Below are positions 1-11,559 of a stretch of 64,000 nucleotides of DNA, in pieces. Every line of letters starts with the position of its first letter. Position 1 is the first letter of the stretch. This DNA comes from Zygophlyctis sp. KS116. Lineage: Eukaryota; Chytridiomycota. The position numbers and the translations under genes were made by a program. The notes beneath the pieces are model-generated. The model did not search any database and was not told where the DNA came from. It worked only from the letters and a program-made list of their open reading frames with translations. The stretch lies in assembly GCA_054661495.1 (NCBI GenBank), contig BAAFSQ010000009.1, forward strand, positions 1-64,000. Reading direction: 5' to 3'.

Positions 1-78
1 GCTATTCATGCAAAGAGAGTTACTATTCAACCAAAGGATATTCAATTGGCTAGAAGACTCCGTGGAGAGAGATCTTAA
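1..78 (+). CDS. Histone H3, C-terminal end (partial, cut by window edge)
   Basis: The window opens inside a histone H3 gene; 25 codons and a TAA stop remain. The visible residues are the last helix of H3, from AIHAKRVTI to RLRGERS, which packs against H4 in the nucleosome core. The family consensus here is [19 protein letters not shown]. This copy has Gln in place of the usual Met after VTI, Leu for Ile before RGE, and Ser as last residue, so it is not identical to the second H3 gene at 17.4-17.9 kb. The 5' part lies outside the window. The identification is secure; whether it is a canonical or variant H3 cannot be told from the tail alone. Confidence 0.93.
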   Translation, partial: AIHAKRVTIQPKDIQLARRLRGERS

Positions 79-220
79 GGTTCTATTGGAATTGTGTTTT
101 TCTACACTTTAGTGTTCCTCTTGCTCTTAATAAATAAAAGAAATTTGTGACTACTTGTTCTTTTTCCAATTGAGACTTTAATTGCGTGAATTTTGTCCGA
201 AAATAAATAAAAAATTGATA

Positions 221-3200
221 ATGACTGCTGATATATCTTTTGATAGACCACCTTCTTCAATACCAGAGACACGTCTGCCGCCTTCTCCTATCAAGCAAAC
301 TGTGTTGGATAAAGTTGATACTAAAAAGGATAAGAGCTGGATAGGGCCAGACACTGGGCGTGACTTGTCAAATGTTCTTCGAAGTAGACTTAATCAGCTA
401 GAGTATTTTGATGACTTTGGGCTTGAGTCAGTGCCTCTAGTTCAGAAACTTCTTTCGGATTTAATTCAAACTACAGAAGCTGCTAGAAAATTTAAATCAC
501 AGGCAGACGTATTCGCTCAAGAAAAACTACTCGCTCAAGAACAGGTAATATTGATTTTAATAATACATAGGTGACTCCATTGAAAAATGAAGTTGTCAGA
601 CTAACTGCTGAAAATAATCGGCTGCATCAAGAACTGATTCAAATTGCAGATGAAAAGGAATCTATAGAGAGAAAATCCCAAATCGTAACAAAAAAGTTGA
701 TGTCTCAGAGTGCGGATCTTCGATTTATGACTACACAATATGCGAAAAGAGTAGAGGCAGAACAGGAAAAGGTGGATCAAGCTAGAGATCGTGCTGATCA
801 ATTGATGACAAAGCTTGGTGTGTTCCCTCTCAAAACAGGACAAAAGAAGCCTGAGGCTGATAAAATGTTTGAAAGACTTCAAAAAATTGATATTGAAACT
901 GGCTTAGGTATTTCAATGGGCTTAAAACTTAGAACCGCTCCAGCAGAATCCTATATATTTCACGGCGCCTGATCCAGTTATAGCAGACATGATTCAACTC
1001 ACGGAAGCTAGAATGGAAAATCTAGAAAATAAAAATGCGAATTTAGAGGTGGCAATTAAGGATTTGGAAAGCGACGTAAGATTTGTAAGCTGTTAATAAC
1101 TAGGCTGAAGCTTTAAGGGAGCTTGCTGCAAAGAAAGATCGTGAGTTGCTTCGATTGGGGACTCAGCTTGAAGTCTCTCGTTCTCAACAATTTGGTGCCT
1201 TACAGCCAACACATGCAAATCCAGTCATTTCTGAAAAGGGTGGGGTGCTTTCCGCTAGGAATTCTGGGATTAAAGAACTACCGGCTGCTCATGAGAGAAT
1301 CGAGCAGTTGGAAGTACAAATTGAATATCTTCAGGATCATGCGGATGCATTAGAGAAGGTATCATTAGATTTTCACTAATCATAGGAATTGGCATCATTT
1401 GAAGCTGATAAGACTGATGAAATTAAGGCTTTTAAAACTGAAAGAGATGAAATTGTAGACGAACTAAATATTGAAAAACAAAGATGCTCTGGGCTTTTGA
1501 AGAGCCTTAATTCTCTTCAGGCGATGGTAAAGGAACTAGAAGAAATGAGAGGTAGAATAAACTTTCTAAATTTTAGGGCGCTCAAAAAGTAGAGCCTCGG
1601 CTAAAGATGTTGAAAAGGTTTGTGTTTGATAATTCTAACTTAAGACCTCTAATATCAATGACGAACTACATTCAAAGCTTCAAGGATTGGAAGAAGAGCT
1701 TACTGCGTCCAAGAATAGTGCAGAGAGTCTAAAGAAGAAAAATGCGATTTTGATGACTGAAATTAAAACTTTGAAGTCTAAAATTCAAGACACTCCTCAA
1801 ACGAATGATCAAGAAATAAACTTGCTCAATTCGCGCGTTCAGAATCTTGAAGCAGAAAAATGGGCTATGAGCAATGAATCTAAAATAATACAGGAAAAAT
1901 TACAATCATTATCTCAAAGGATTCTTGAATTACAAAATGTCGAAGCTAGGTATCAGGTTTTGCAGGCGGAAATGGACCTCAAACGTAAAGAGTCAGACGA
2001 ATTGACTTTACAAATCGAAGAAATGGGAAAAAATCATTCGAAGGTGTTTGGACTATTTTTAATATTAGTCAGTTGAAACCGTTAGAACGCTAGTTTCTGA
2101 GCTGCAGCAGGTGGCAAATGACAGAGATCAACTTATGTCGGCTCTTGAAAAGCTTCAAATCCGTCTAAATGAGCTTCACAAACTGACTGAAGCGGTAACG
2201 ATAGAAAGAGATAACTTAGCTGGCATGTATGCACAGGTATACTTTCTTGTCAATGCTGACCCATCAGGTTAATAAGGAATTACAAAAAGCTCGAAGTCAA
2301 ATTAATTCGTCAAATTTTATTCCACAACAGGCCGATCCAATGCCAGCATGCATTATTGATCAGGGATTAGAGCTAGAACTCCGTGGAAAAATTGAAGAGC
2401 TGGAGCAGGCAAATGCTAATTTGGGCGAAGATCTCAAGATGACTGTCATTCGTCAGAGAGAATCAGGTGCAAGTGCAAATGAGGCTCTGCGTCAGTTGGA
2501 GTCTGAAATAATCAAGTAAAAGTTTGTATTCTTATTGATAGGTTACGAGATTCAGTTCTCGAAAAGGAAAACACGATTTTCCAGCTTAAAGAAAGTATTC
2601 AGCTCTATGGACTACAAAAAGAAAAATTGCTGGAAGAGTCCAAAGCTCAGTTAAATGTCATTGAAAATCAAAAATTGAAATTAACACAAATGGAAGTTGA
2701 CAGGGACAAAGATGTAATTTTTATTGGGTCGCTAAAGTTAGAGATTCCACTTACGTGACGTTAAGTCTAAAGTTTCAGATAGTGAAGTTCTTTATGAAAA
2801 GTATAAATCTGACATCGAAAGATTAGAGAGACTATTGGATGAGAAACAAAAGCAGATTGATGACCAGAGGGAACTTTTAAAACAGGTTGATCATGAACGA
2901 GATACTGTTCAGTCAGAGCTAGATGTCAAAGCTGAGGCAATCATAGAACTTCAAGGTATGCGATATATATAGTTAATTTGTCTAGAATCGGTTAAAAAAC
3001 TGAAAAGCGAATGCATTGCTATAGAACAAGATAACAATAACATGCGTCAGCAGATTGATATTTTGAACCATCATTTAAATAAACAGGATAATGAAATGCT
3101 GGCTTTGCAGCGTCAGCTTGAAAATCTGCTTAAAGAGCGTGATTATTTAGCCATGGAGGCAGCAGTAGGATTTATTAGTTTTTAAACAACTAGAAAAGTT

Positions 3201-4737
3201 CTGATGAGTCAAAAAATCTTGCCTCGGACTTAGCAGCGATAACAAAGCAGAATCAGTTTTTAAATTCAGAACTAGCAAATGTGAGTATTATAGTTTAAGC
3301 TTATGAATAGACTGCAGGGGAACGTGATCGGTTTGTTTCTGAGCTTTCGGAATGCGAAAATCAGATTCAGTTCTTAGACGAGCTTTGTCGTGTAAAAGAG
3401 CAAGAAAAGGATCAATTAATGACCTCTTACCGTAAGCTTATTAGTGAGCATGAAAAATTGGAATTAATTTTCAAATCCAACGCAGAAGACACAAATAATA
3501 TTAAGTAATATTTTACATTGCTCTGATTAATAGAATGGAAGTAGTAATGAGAGATAAGATGGTTCAGCAGCTTCAAAAAAACTTACATGAAGCATCTTCT
3601 GAAGTAGCTCAAATGAAAATTGATTTGACATCATATGAAAAACAGTGCAGCAGTAAGATTCGTATAAGTATTTACTGTAAGATCTGACTCGTAGTTTGGC
3701 AACTGCTGAACGGGCGTTAAAGCATCATGAAGTATTATTAAAATGAAAGTATTAAAATATTTAGATGGATAAAGCAAGAATGATCCGCGAGATCAATACG
3801 GTCAGAGACATGGCTCAAGGTTTAGAGCGCAGAAAAGATGAAATCCAGAAAAATCTTACTGTTACTATATTGGAAAATGAACATCTAGAAAATGAACTTA
3901 AGAAATGGGAAGCTGAACGTGAAAATATAACTAATCAAATGCGAGCAGAGGTAATATAAATTATTCATATATAAGAGACTGAAAGCAGATAGATTGGAAC
4001 ACATTGTAGCTATGGAGCGCACTAGAAAGATTCAATCTGAAAAAAATGTCGAGGTAAAGATGGACGTTAACTTCTAGGATATGAAATCCATTAGAAGCTC
4101 TCATGACGAAAATTTAAAGGCTGTAAATGAGCAGCAATCTTTATCTTTAGCTTCACTTACCAAGCAACTAGTCCAAGCAAATGAAACGATAGAAAGTTTG
4201 GCGAGCCAAGTTCGAAATTACGAGTTAAAACTGTCCCTCAAGAAAGAAGGTAAGAATGTGATGGGCTAAAATTAGATTCCGTAGAAGTCAGTAAAACCCT
4301 TCAATCTGCTCAACAAGAGTTGCAGAGGCTTCAAGAGAGCTTACAAACCAAAGAATTGATCATCCAAGATTTAATGAAGATTCAGCGAGATAATCAAGGA
4401 AATATATTGGGGCAGTCTGATCTTGACCTGAAAATTTTAGAAGAGCTAGAGAGTACGAAAAGGCAACTAAAAAATTATGAAGTATGTAGGTATCAATTTA
4501 ATCATGTAGGAGCAAATAGCTGAAAGAAATCGCGAAACTGAGCTATCCAGAGGGCAATCCGATCCAAGTCTATCGACCAATTCCTCAGCTGCCGAAGGTC
4601 AGATCTTAAGAAATCCTCTTGGCTTCCCTCCGCGAACATATTTAATTAGAGGTTCTGAAACATCAAAACCTTCCTATGTAGAAGATTCGAGTGACATTTT
4701 GGAAGCTATAGATGCTCAAAGAAGTGCTAACAAATGA
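221..4737 (+). CDS. CEP135/BLD10-like centriole cartwheel coiled-coil protein
   Basis: This long coiled-coil gene is split by about twenty introns of roughly 25-30 nt; the first runs 545-570. The N-terminal part matches the conserved head of CEP135/Bld10: GLESVPLVQKLLSDL (about 420-465), then a block with ENNRLHQEL and SADLRFMTTQYAKR, and later DPVIADMIQLTEARME. These correspond to the family's GIESLPLVEKL, ENARL and ADLKFLNNQYA segments. The rest is almost pure heptad-rich coil, as in CEP135 (about 1,100 residues in animals, somewhat longer here). CEP135/Bld10 stabilises the centriole cartwheel and is needed for basal bodies, so the organism should build flagella. I start at the ATG at 221, because the reading frame upstream has only a TTG. 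The gene ends 40 bp from the convergent CTNNBL1 gene. Exon joins in the coil region are not all individually proven. Confidence 0.85.
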
Positions 4738-4777
4738 AGATGTATTTAATTAACAATTTAAACCACTTTATTTAAAT

Positions 4778-6491
4778 TTAAACCACTTTTAATAGCTCAT
4801 ACGCATTGTACTTATCATAATTCGGTTCCTCGGGTGTCCCCTCTCCCAAGTTGTCTGCATATTCTAAATTATAAATCGAAGATTTAAGCACCTTTGACAA
4901 CCTTTTTGATGGAATCAATATTTTCACTCCTTCTATTGAGCATCATCAGTATATGAGCTTTGATAGTCTAAAAATAATTATAATTCAATCAAATACAGTT
5001 TCAGGTCGCTCCAAAGCAATACAATTAAGCATTATCAGATCAACCATTTGAAGTGTAAAAAGCCCTGCTTCCAAACGGTCCAAATATAATTGATATTCAT
5101 CATCAGGATCCACAGAAGAAACTTTCAAACTATTCATAACATCCATGTACTGCGAATGAAGCTCAATGAGCCTATCAATTTTTTCCAACTCGAGAAATTT
5201 CTTTAAAAGTCTTAGTTGTGAGTCAATCGTATCCGCATGTTTAAATAGTGAAAGAATTATTGACATGACATGCTCTAAACTATCATCATATAAAATAAAC
5301 TACCCTCTTCTTGTTTTTCAGAAAACCCCTTATACTTTTTCTGGTAAGCTTTGACACCCTTTTTCATAAATATGGGAAATAAAATCTTAAGACCGAAATT
5401 TTCGATAAATCTATGAGCCAGAGGATGCCCATACGGAGTTAAGAGAGCATGATCAATAACTTTTATAGCCCGTATCCTGGCCATCTTCTTTTCCCTGCCT
5501 GTTAAATCTAGCAAAAACATACTTTAGCATAAGTTGCATAAGCTCCACACCTTCCGCATCAAGAAATGCATTTTTGACCTCTTTTTCAGCTAAAAGTGCA
5601 CATAAAACATTGAAAAGATTTTCCATCATCTCAATTTCATCATCTGAATCTGGATCACGGTCCTTGTATCTAGCCAAAACAACTAATAAATTCTCGATAC
5701 CAGTATCTTTGAAAAATTTCAGTCTATTAGCTTGAGATTCCTGAATCAAAATTGCCAAAATTTCAGCAACATACTGTTGAATAGAATCAAAATCCTGATC
5801 TTGAATTCTAGTTGAACACCATGACAAAATCCATGTCTCTGCACCAACCTTTTCTGCAATTAAAGGATCAACCGATATCAAATTTTCAATAATATTTAGA
5901 ATATTGAAAATCCCTTGTTTATCATCTACAATATCTTGATTTAGCCTAGTTAAACCTCCCACAATAGACACCAAGATCCCATTTTCCAACTAGAGTTAAT
6001 ATAAAAAAAATTACTAATGATTTAACTAAAACTTCCATCCCTTCTCTTGCCTCTAAACTTGCATCAGTCATTAATTCTTCATCAGTCCATTCATTTAATA
6101 AATCAGTAGCCGCAATCAAAATGTCAGAATTTTCATGCTCCAAAAGTGAAAGTATTGAAGGAACGTGAGGAATCAATAATTTGTATAATTGTGGCGTTTC
6201 AGAGAGACTAGTTATATTCTTGATCTCTTCAACCAAATCCAATTCCGAGTCTGCAAATTTCATTGGGTCATCAGCAAACTTTGACCGAGACTCTTGATTT
6301 TTCAACCGAGCTTTATCAAATTTCATAATCATCTTTTTAAACGTCGGTGCATCTATTTTTGCAATGTTTTCACCAGCGTCAACAATATCCCAAATTTCTC
6401 CTAATTTTTGATCCATCCCACTTTCATAATACCGATCATCATCCTGTATATCTTGTATATCTTGCTTAATCTTTTTGAATGGCGGCTCCAT
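4778..6491 (-). CDS. CTNNBL1: Beta-catenin-like protein 1 (CTNNBL1), Prp19-complex-associated ARM protein
   Basis: CTNNBL1 is a nuclear armadillo-repeat protein that associates with the Prp19/CDC5L spliceosomal complex. The N-terminal exon shows the family's opening, with APTFKKMIMKFDKA and later ADDPMKFADSELDL, then helical repeats including LLEHENSDILIAATDLLNEW. Later exons carry IVGGLTRLNQDIVDD, ENLLVVLARYKDRDPDSDDE and YGHPLAHRFIENFGL, all recognisable CTNNBL1 segments. The last exon, reached by a 28-nt intron, gives KEYADNLGEGTPEEPNYDKY and a TAA. Total length is near the usual 550-560 residues. The start codon lies only 27 bp from the ATG of the divergent phosphotransferase gene, so the two must share a promoter. 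An intact-looking splicing factor fits a genome with dozens of tiny introns. Confidence 0.9.
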
Positions 6492-6518
6492 GTCTGCAAC
6501 TGTTTCAGGGCTGTGAGT

Positions 6519-7879
6519 ATGTTTGAAATGGTCGAATTGAACAAACTTTCAGACTATAAATATGCCTGTATTGACAAATCAATAGCATCCAGACTTTTTC
6601 TAAGTTGGTATTGGGATAAATGTGCAAACGTATTTTTTAAAATTGCTCCTAATATGGCTCCTAATACAATCACTCTGTTGGTACATTGGCTTAGTAATCA
6701 TAGGGACTTTTATTGGTTCTCGTCAATGTGATCTTGTTGTTTTGGTATTCTTGGGATTTGGAGGCTGTTGGGCCAAGTTGGATTTACTTTAGTTTCTGTC
6801 AAGGTATTAATATTAATTAATTTAAAGGGATATGGTGGTATACAGTCATGGATAATATTGATGTATTCCTTGTAATTAATTTTTAGGGAAAACAGGCACG
6901 TCGTACAAACTCATCTTCTCCTTTGGGAGAGTTATTTGATCATGTAGTAGATGCTGTAAATACATTTATGGCTACATTGTTGCAATTAGGAGCAGTTTCA
7001 ATGGGATATTCTTATTATAGTTTTGCATTATTAGCGTGTAACACTGCAACATTTTACTTTTCTACTTGGGAAACATATTATACAAAAATGTTATATTTAG
7101 GTAGATAATTATCTTGAAATTATTAGGATATATCTCTGGACCTTCTGAAGGAGTTTTAATATCTTGTTTTGTTTTATTGATTTCTACATTTTACGGCCCT
7201 GGATTTTGGTCTAGAAAATTGGATTCCTTTTTCAATCAAGAATTTTTAAATTTTGCAACAATTGTATATCCTGATCTAAAATCAATGATGCTAAAGCATT
7301 TTGCTTTTTGGATAATTGTTATTCTTGTTGTATTTACGCAGTTACCAATTAGTCTTTATAGAGTCTATACTGTATGTAAAGTAAAAAAGATGAATTTCTA
7401 CAAGGCAATTTCTGGACTTTTTCCTTTTCTTGGACTGTGTATATTTGCTGGACTTTGGATTACATCTCCAAATGACTCTATACTGAAAGAGTATACTATA
7501 CCTTTATATATTGGACTTGGTTTTGTATTTGCAAAGCTCACTGTAATTTCAAATTTTAAAAAAGATAGACTCGTGTAATCCTTGCTCATGTCGCTTCATT
7601 AGACTTTCCATTCTTGTATGGGTATTTAATACCAGTTATTACTGGATGTTTACTGTCAAACTATTCTAGATTTGGACTAAATTTGTAAGATTTTCTTTTA
7701 GAATAAAAATTAGAAATACTGATTTCCTTGAAAGAATCCAAGGGATCTATATTCATATTTTTCTAGGTTATAGCGTGATTTCTTTTCTTTTAATGTCTGA
7801 ACATTTGATATATTCTTTTTGCAAACACTTGGATATTAAATGTTTTGTAATAACCCAAAAAAAATCAAAGAAATTGTAA
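6519..7879 (+). CDS. Choline/ethanolamine phosphotransferase (CDP-alcohol phosphatidyltransferase)
   Basis: This enzyme catalyses the last Kennedy-pathway step, joining CDP-choline or CDP-ethanolamine to diacylglycerol in the ER/Golgi membrane. After splicing, the catalytic signature appears: MDNIDGKQARRTNSSS then PLGELFDHVVDA, fitting DGxxARxxxxxxxxGxxxDxxxD with all key Asp residues. A 24-nt intron falls between Asp and Gly of DGK. Upstream is the family segment APNTITLLG; downstream are several hydrophobic membrane spans. Two further introns restore AKLTTRVILAHVASLDF and a C-terminal span ending with CFVITQKKSKKL. I start at ATG 6519. Head-to-head with CTNNBL1 across 27 bp; cytochrome b5 follows 56 bp downstream. 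Choline versus ethanolamine preference cannot be read from sequence by eye. Confidence 0.92.
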
Positions 7880-7935
7880 AATATTGCAAAACATTGTAGA
7901 TTATGTAAAAAGTAATTAGGGTTTCAGGCCTAAAA

Positions 7936-8318
7936 ATGAGCGATTTGCCAATTTACACTTTTGAGCAAGTTTCAAAGCATAATATAAGGTCGAAATGCTG
8001 GATTGTTATTGAAGGAGTAGTGTATGATGTTGGAAAGTTTCTAGACGAACACCCTGGAGGTGAAGAAGTTATACTGGAACTTGCTGGAATGGACGCTACT
8101 GAAGGTTTTGAACAAGTTGGTCATACTGATGATGCTAAAGACTTGTTAAAAACCATGATAATCGGACACTTGGACACATCTTCTAAACCTCTAGAAACAA
8201 AAACTGAACCCAATAGCGCTACTGCAACTGCTTCTAGTGGCGGTTTATTATCATCGTAATTAATATTATATTTATGAATAGAATATACAGCTGGTTTGGA
8301 TCTGGATCTGCTAAATAA
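7936..8318 (+). CDS. Cytochrome b5 (heme-binding electron carrier)
   Basis: This small heme protein passes electrons to fatty-acid desaturases, sterol enzymes and similar partners. The b5 fold is clear: YTFEQVSKHN, CWIVIEGVVYDV, then the first heme ligand in FLDEHPGGEEVILE and the second in FEQVGHTDDA. One 26-nt intron (8256-8281) near the 3' end replaces a premature TAA and adds IYSWFGSGSAK before TAA. The full product is about 118 residues. Microsomal b5 normally ends in a transmembrane helix; here neither the spliced nor the unspliced form has a hydrophobic anchor, only a Ser/Thr/Ala-rich linker. It may be soluble or held by partners. A further downstream exon carrying an anchor cannot be excluded. 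Confidence 0.93.
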
Positions 8319-8377
8319 ATTGTGTTGATTTTCAATGCGCCGTTTAAGTGGTGGCGCCCAATGAGTTTGAGATTTTA

Positions 8378-8780
8378 ATGGAAACAAGATTGAGCTTTGG
8401 AGAGAAACATTTGAAAACAGCAGAGATGGCGTAAGCATTCTTGTTTAAAGATTAGAGAGTTAAAGACAAACTTTTTAGGAAAATCCAAGCCGGACTGGGA
8501 TACTGCAATCATCAATTATGAAATGGCAGTCAATCACTTTATGATTGCAAATTCTTTTGAGGATGCTGTCAAATGTTATCAAAAAATATCAGATTGTCAA
8601 TCTAAAATTGGATTGGATTTTATGGCTGGAAAAGCAATGAAGAATGCTGCTGTTATATCTCATGTGCATTTGAAAAAGAATGAAACTGCATCAGAGTATT
8701 ATATTAAAGCTGCTCAACTATACAAGGCAGAAGGTGATGAGCATCTAGAACAGGAATGCTTACAAAAGGCTCAACAGTAA
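8378..8780 (+). CDS. Truncated gamma-SNAP-like protein (N-terminal TPR region only)
   Basis: The product is about 125 residues and matches the first 40% of gamma-SNAP. After a 25-nt intron (about 8431-8455) it reads HLKTAEMAELKTNFLGKSKP, then DWDTAIINYEMAV, matching the opening of the full gamma-SNAP gene 2.2 kb downstream (FFGKSKPDWETA). Helical TPR-like pairs follow (AVKCYQKISDCQSK, AGKAMKNAAVISH). The frame stops after CLQKAQQ. A 30-nt intron there could add about 14 residues but does not restore the rest. Gamma-SNAP normally has about 310 residues, and its C-terminal half, which stimulates NSF, is absent. The first intron sits at exactly the same codon phase as in the downstream gene, showing common origin by duplication. 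The second intron of the full gene is missing. It could be a regulatory fragment or a decaying copy; the ORF is intact. Confidence 0.72.
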
Positions 8781-8857
8781 TTATTATTACTTAGTTTTAA
8801 CAACAGGGTTGTATCATCTGGAACTTGGACTAATTGGTTAGGCCTGGGATAGTCTCA

Positions 8858-10512
8858 ATGAATCAGAGGAAATGCAGGTATTTCCAATCAGGAAGTTGCA
8901 GAGCAGGATCTAGTTGTAGCTTCTTACATGACATTCAAAAAAATTCAAAAGAAATTAATCAATCTAGGATTATAGTACAATTGACGAAAAATATTAAAGA
9001 TGCTAAAACAATTGAATTGAGTCAATTAGAAAGAAGGTTTAGATCGACTTTTCAGAAAGTATCTCAAAGTGATTCTGAACAAGTTGTTGAATTTGAAATG
9101 GCGCCGTCAGATCCTGATTTTCCTTTTGAACTGGATGCTTTAAAGATATTATTGACAATTGATAAAGATTATCCTAGTTCATCTCCTCAAATAAGGATTA
9201 AAAATACTGAAATTCCTAGAGAGTTGATTTCTAAAGTTGAAAATGGATGGAAAATATATGCACAGGCTAATAGGAATATGATCTTGTTGGATCTATTCAA
9301 ATGGCTAGATAGGAATCTAGAACAGTTATTGATATCAAAGGAAGAGAAACAAGTGGAATCAAGTATTAATAATTCAATAAGATTCTATAAGCCTGAAGAA
9401 ATTAAGGTATCAAGTAAAATACAGGAACATTCTCTAGAAACACAAGACGAAACTCAAGAAATAGACTCACAACAAAGTGAAATGATTCAGTCACTCAATA
9501 TTCAAGACCAACCAGTGGATAAATCAAGCAATAACTTACCTATAAATACACATAAAGGGACTCAACTTCGGGTTCCTAAAGTTCAATTGGTAAATATTGG
9601 ACTCTTAAAGTGTATCTCATTAGCTATTTCTCTTAATTGCCCCAGATGTAAGGGGACAATTGATACTAGGCTTTCTCCAAATCCTAAAGATAGTGCAGAT
9701 GGTGTTGGAGAAGTTTGGTTAACTTGTCCGGTTTGTTCTCTGTCTGTAGGTATTTTCATGCAATTTTCATTTGATTTTAGGGGCTCGTTATAGATCGGAT
9801 CTGGTTCATTCTGGTTCTACTTCTCTAGGATACTTGGATCTAAGCGAGAATGTGGGAATACGAGATATTTTACCATCATCATTTTCAGTATCTTGTATAG
9901 ATGGACATGACACAGCCCATGGACTAAAGTCTGTGCTAACCGGAGTAGAGTATCGTGTATCTTGTCAAGAATGCTTTTCCTCAATGAAACTAGTCATTGA
10001 TCAATTCAAATTTATTAAATTATCACCAAATGTAATGAAACCTGCGAATCTTCAATTAAAGAAACCCAAAAAAAATGTTCAAGATTTGGGTATAACTATT
10101 GGATCTGCTCTTCCAAACAATGGTGCATGTGAGCATTACAAAAAGTCATACCGGTAATTAACTCTAGTTTTTAAATTTATAGTTGGCTTCGATTTCCTTG
10201 TTGTATTAAAGTCTATCCTTGTGATATCTGTCATGAACTAAAAAAGGAAGATGGACACGAGATGTTATGGGCAAATCGAATGATTTGTGGATTTTGTTCT
10301 AGAGGTATAAATCTAATTTTTACTCAACTATAGAGCAAACTTATTCTCAAAAGCCTTGTTCTTGCGGGAGGGAGCTTACAAGAAAAGACTCTGGAGGATT
10401 CTGGGAAGGTGGAAAGGGAACCAGGGACACTGGAAGGATGTCAAAACGGGATAGTCATAAGTACAAGGGGATTAATAAAACTAAATCAAATAAAAGGTCT
10501 AGCAAAGAATAA
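8858..10512 (+). CDS. CCCH zinc finger - RWD-like - CHY zinc finger protein
   Basis: I recognise a fungal protein architecture. A CCCH finger opens the protein at the ATG (CRYFQSGSCRAGSSCSFLH). An RWD-like alpha/beta domain follows, with FPFELDALKILLTIDKDYPS typical of RWD strands. Next is a low-complexity Glu/Gln/Ser linker. The C-terminal half is Cys-rich, with paired Cys motifs (LNCPRCKGT, LTCPVCSLS) and then the CHY-type finger (CCIKVYPCDICHELKKEDGH, MICGFCSREQ, CSCGREL). The tail SGGFWEGGKGTRD is typical of this family. Three introns (about 9750-9780, 10154-10183 and 10306-10334) are required to keep the Cys clusters in frame. RWD plus CHY fingers suggests a role in ubiquitin or RNA handling, but the biochemical function is not established. 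It lies between the two gamma-SNAP-type genes. Confidence 0.8.
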
Positions 10513-10557
10513 GAAATTATTACATTTTAAAGAAAGAATTAGAAGGGTTTTTAAGAA

Positions 10558-11559
10558 ATGTCTGAGAAACTTGAAGAAGCTCAACGACTGATAGCTGAAG
10601 CAAGAAAAGCGTAATCATCTAATGAATCTAAATTAAAGAGAAAATAAAACATCATTCTTTGGAAAATCTAAACCGGATTGGGAAACAGCATTGTCTAGTT
10701 ATGAGTCCGCTGCCAATATTTTTAAAGGTTGTAAATCATATCAAGAGGCAGCCGATGCTCTTATTAAAGTTGCAGAGTGCCACAAGAATTTAGATTCGTA
10801 AGTCATCCGTTCTAAAGCCTAGACTATTCATGGCTGCAAAGGCATTAGAAGGAGCCGCTCACATTACTCATCAGCAATTGAATAAGTTATCATTGGCTGG
10901 TGAACTGTATAAAAAAACCAGTGACTACTATCTAGCCCACGGTTCTGCTGATAGAGCCGCAGAAATGTTGGAAAAGGCTGCAAAGGCCTGGGATACGATT
11001 GATTCTAAAAAAACTATAGAGTTTTATACAGAAGCATTAGCTCTTATAGAATCAGAAGATAGGCCTAGAGCTGGAATTGATATTTTTAAAAGAGCGATTT
11101 CATACGCTGCTAAATCTTTGGAATGGGATGAAGCGATTGTATTCTCAAAGAAATTGATTGAATTATATACGAGGCTTGATCAAAAGCATTACTTGAATAA
11201 GATTATTCTTACAGTCATTATTCTTTCTTTAGGAAAAGGTGATGTAGTTCAGGCATCAAACTTGTATAGCAATTATTCCGGATTTGGTAATTTTGGGGGC
11301 TCGGAAGAAGGAAAGGCAGCTACTACCATATTAGAGGCTTTAGAAGAAGGCGATTCAGAGCTACTTAAATCTGCAACCCAGTCTTCTGCAGTTAAATTTT
11401 TAGAGAATGAGGTACGTTTCATGATTTTGAAGTAATTTTAAGATTGCAAAAGTAGCAGTCTCCCTAAAGACGCATGGGAAACAGGAAGGCAGTCAATTTG
11501 TGCAGAAAGTCGAAACTCAAGATTTGCAGAATGAAATAGAAGATGAGGGCTTTTTATAG
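10558..11559 (+). CDS. Gamma-SNAP (NSF attachment protein gamma)
   Basis: SNAPs link the ATPase NSF to SNARE bundles so that they can be disassembled after fusion. The spliced product (about 300 residues) follows gamma-SNAP through its full length: FFGKSKPDWETALSSYESAA, AAKALEGAAHITH, GSADRAAEMLEKAAKAWD, then the C-terminal FGGSEEGKAATTILEALEEG. It ends with an acidic EDEGFL, like the conserved tail of gamma-SNAPs. Introns of 28, 25 and 31 nt are at about 10614, 10799 and 11410. The fit to gamma rather than alpha SNAP is good, because alpha has a different N-terminal membrane loop. Its stop (TAG, 11557-11559) lies within the 3' end of the convergent AASS gene; the coding regions share 6 bp. 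Confidence 0.88.

Noticed and set aside
4760-4795. Direct repeat TTTAAACCACTTT at the CTNNBL1 3' end
   Set aside because: Two short AT-rich copies at a stop codon; slippage is enough to explain it.
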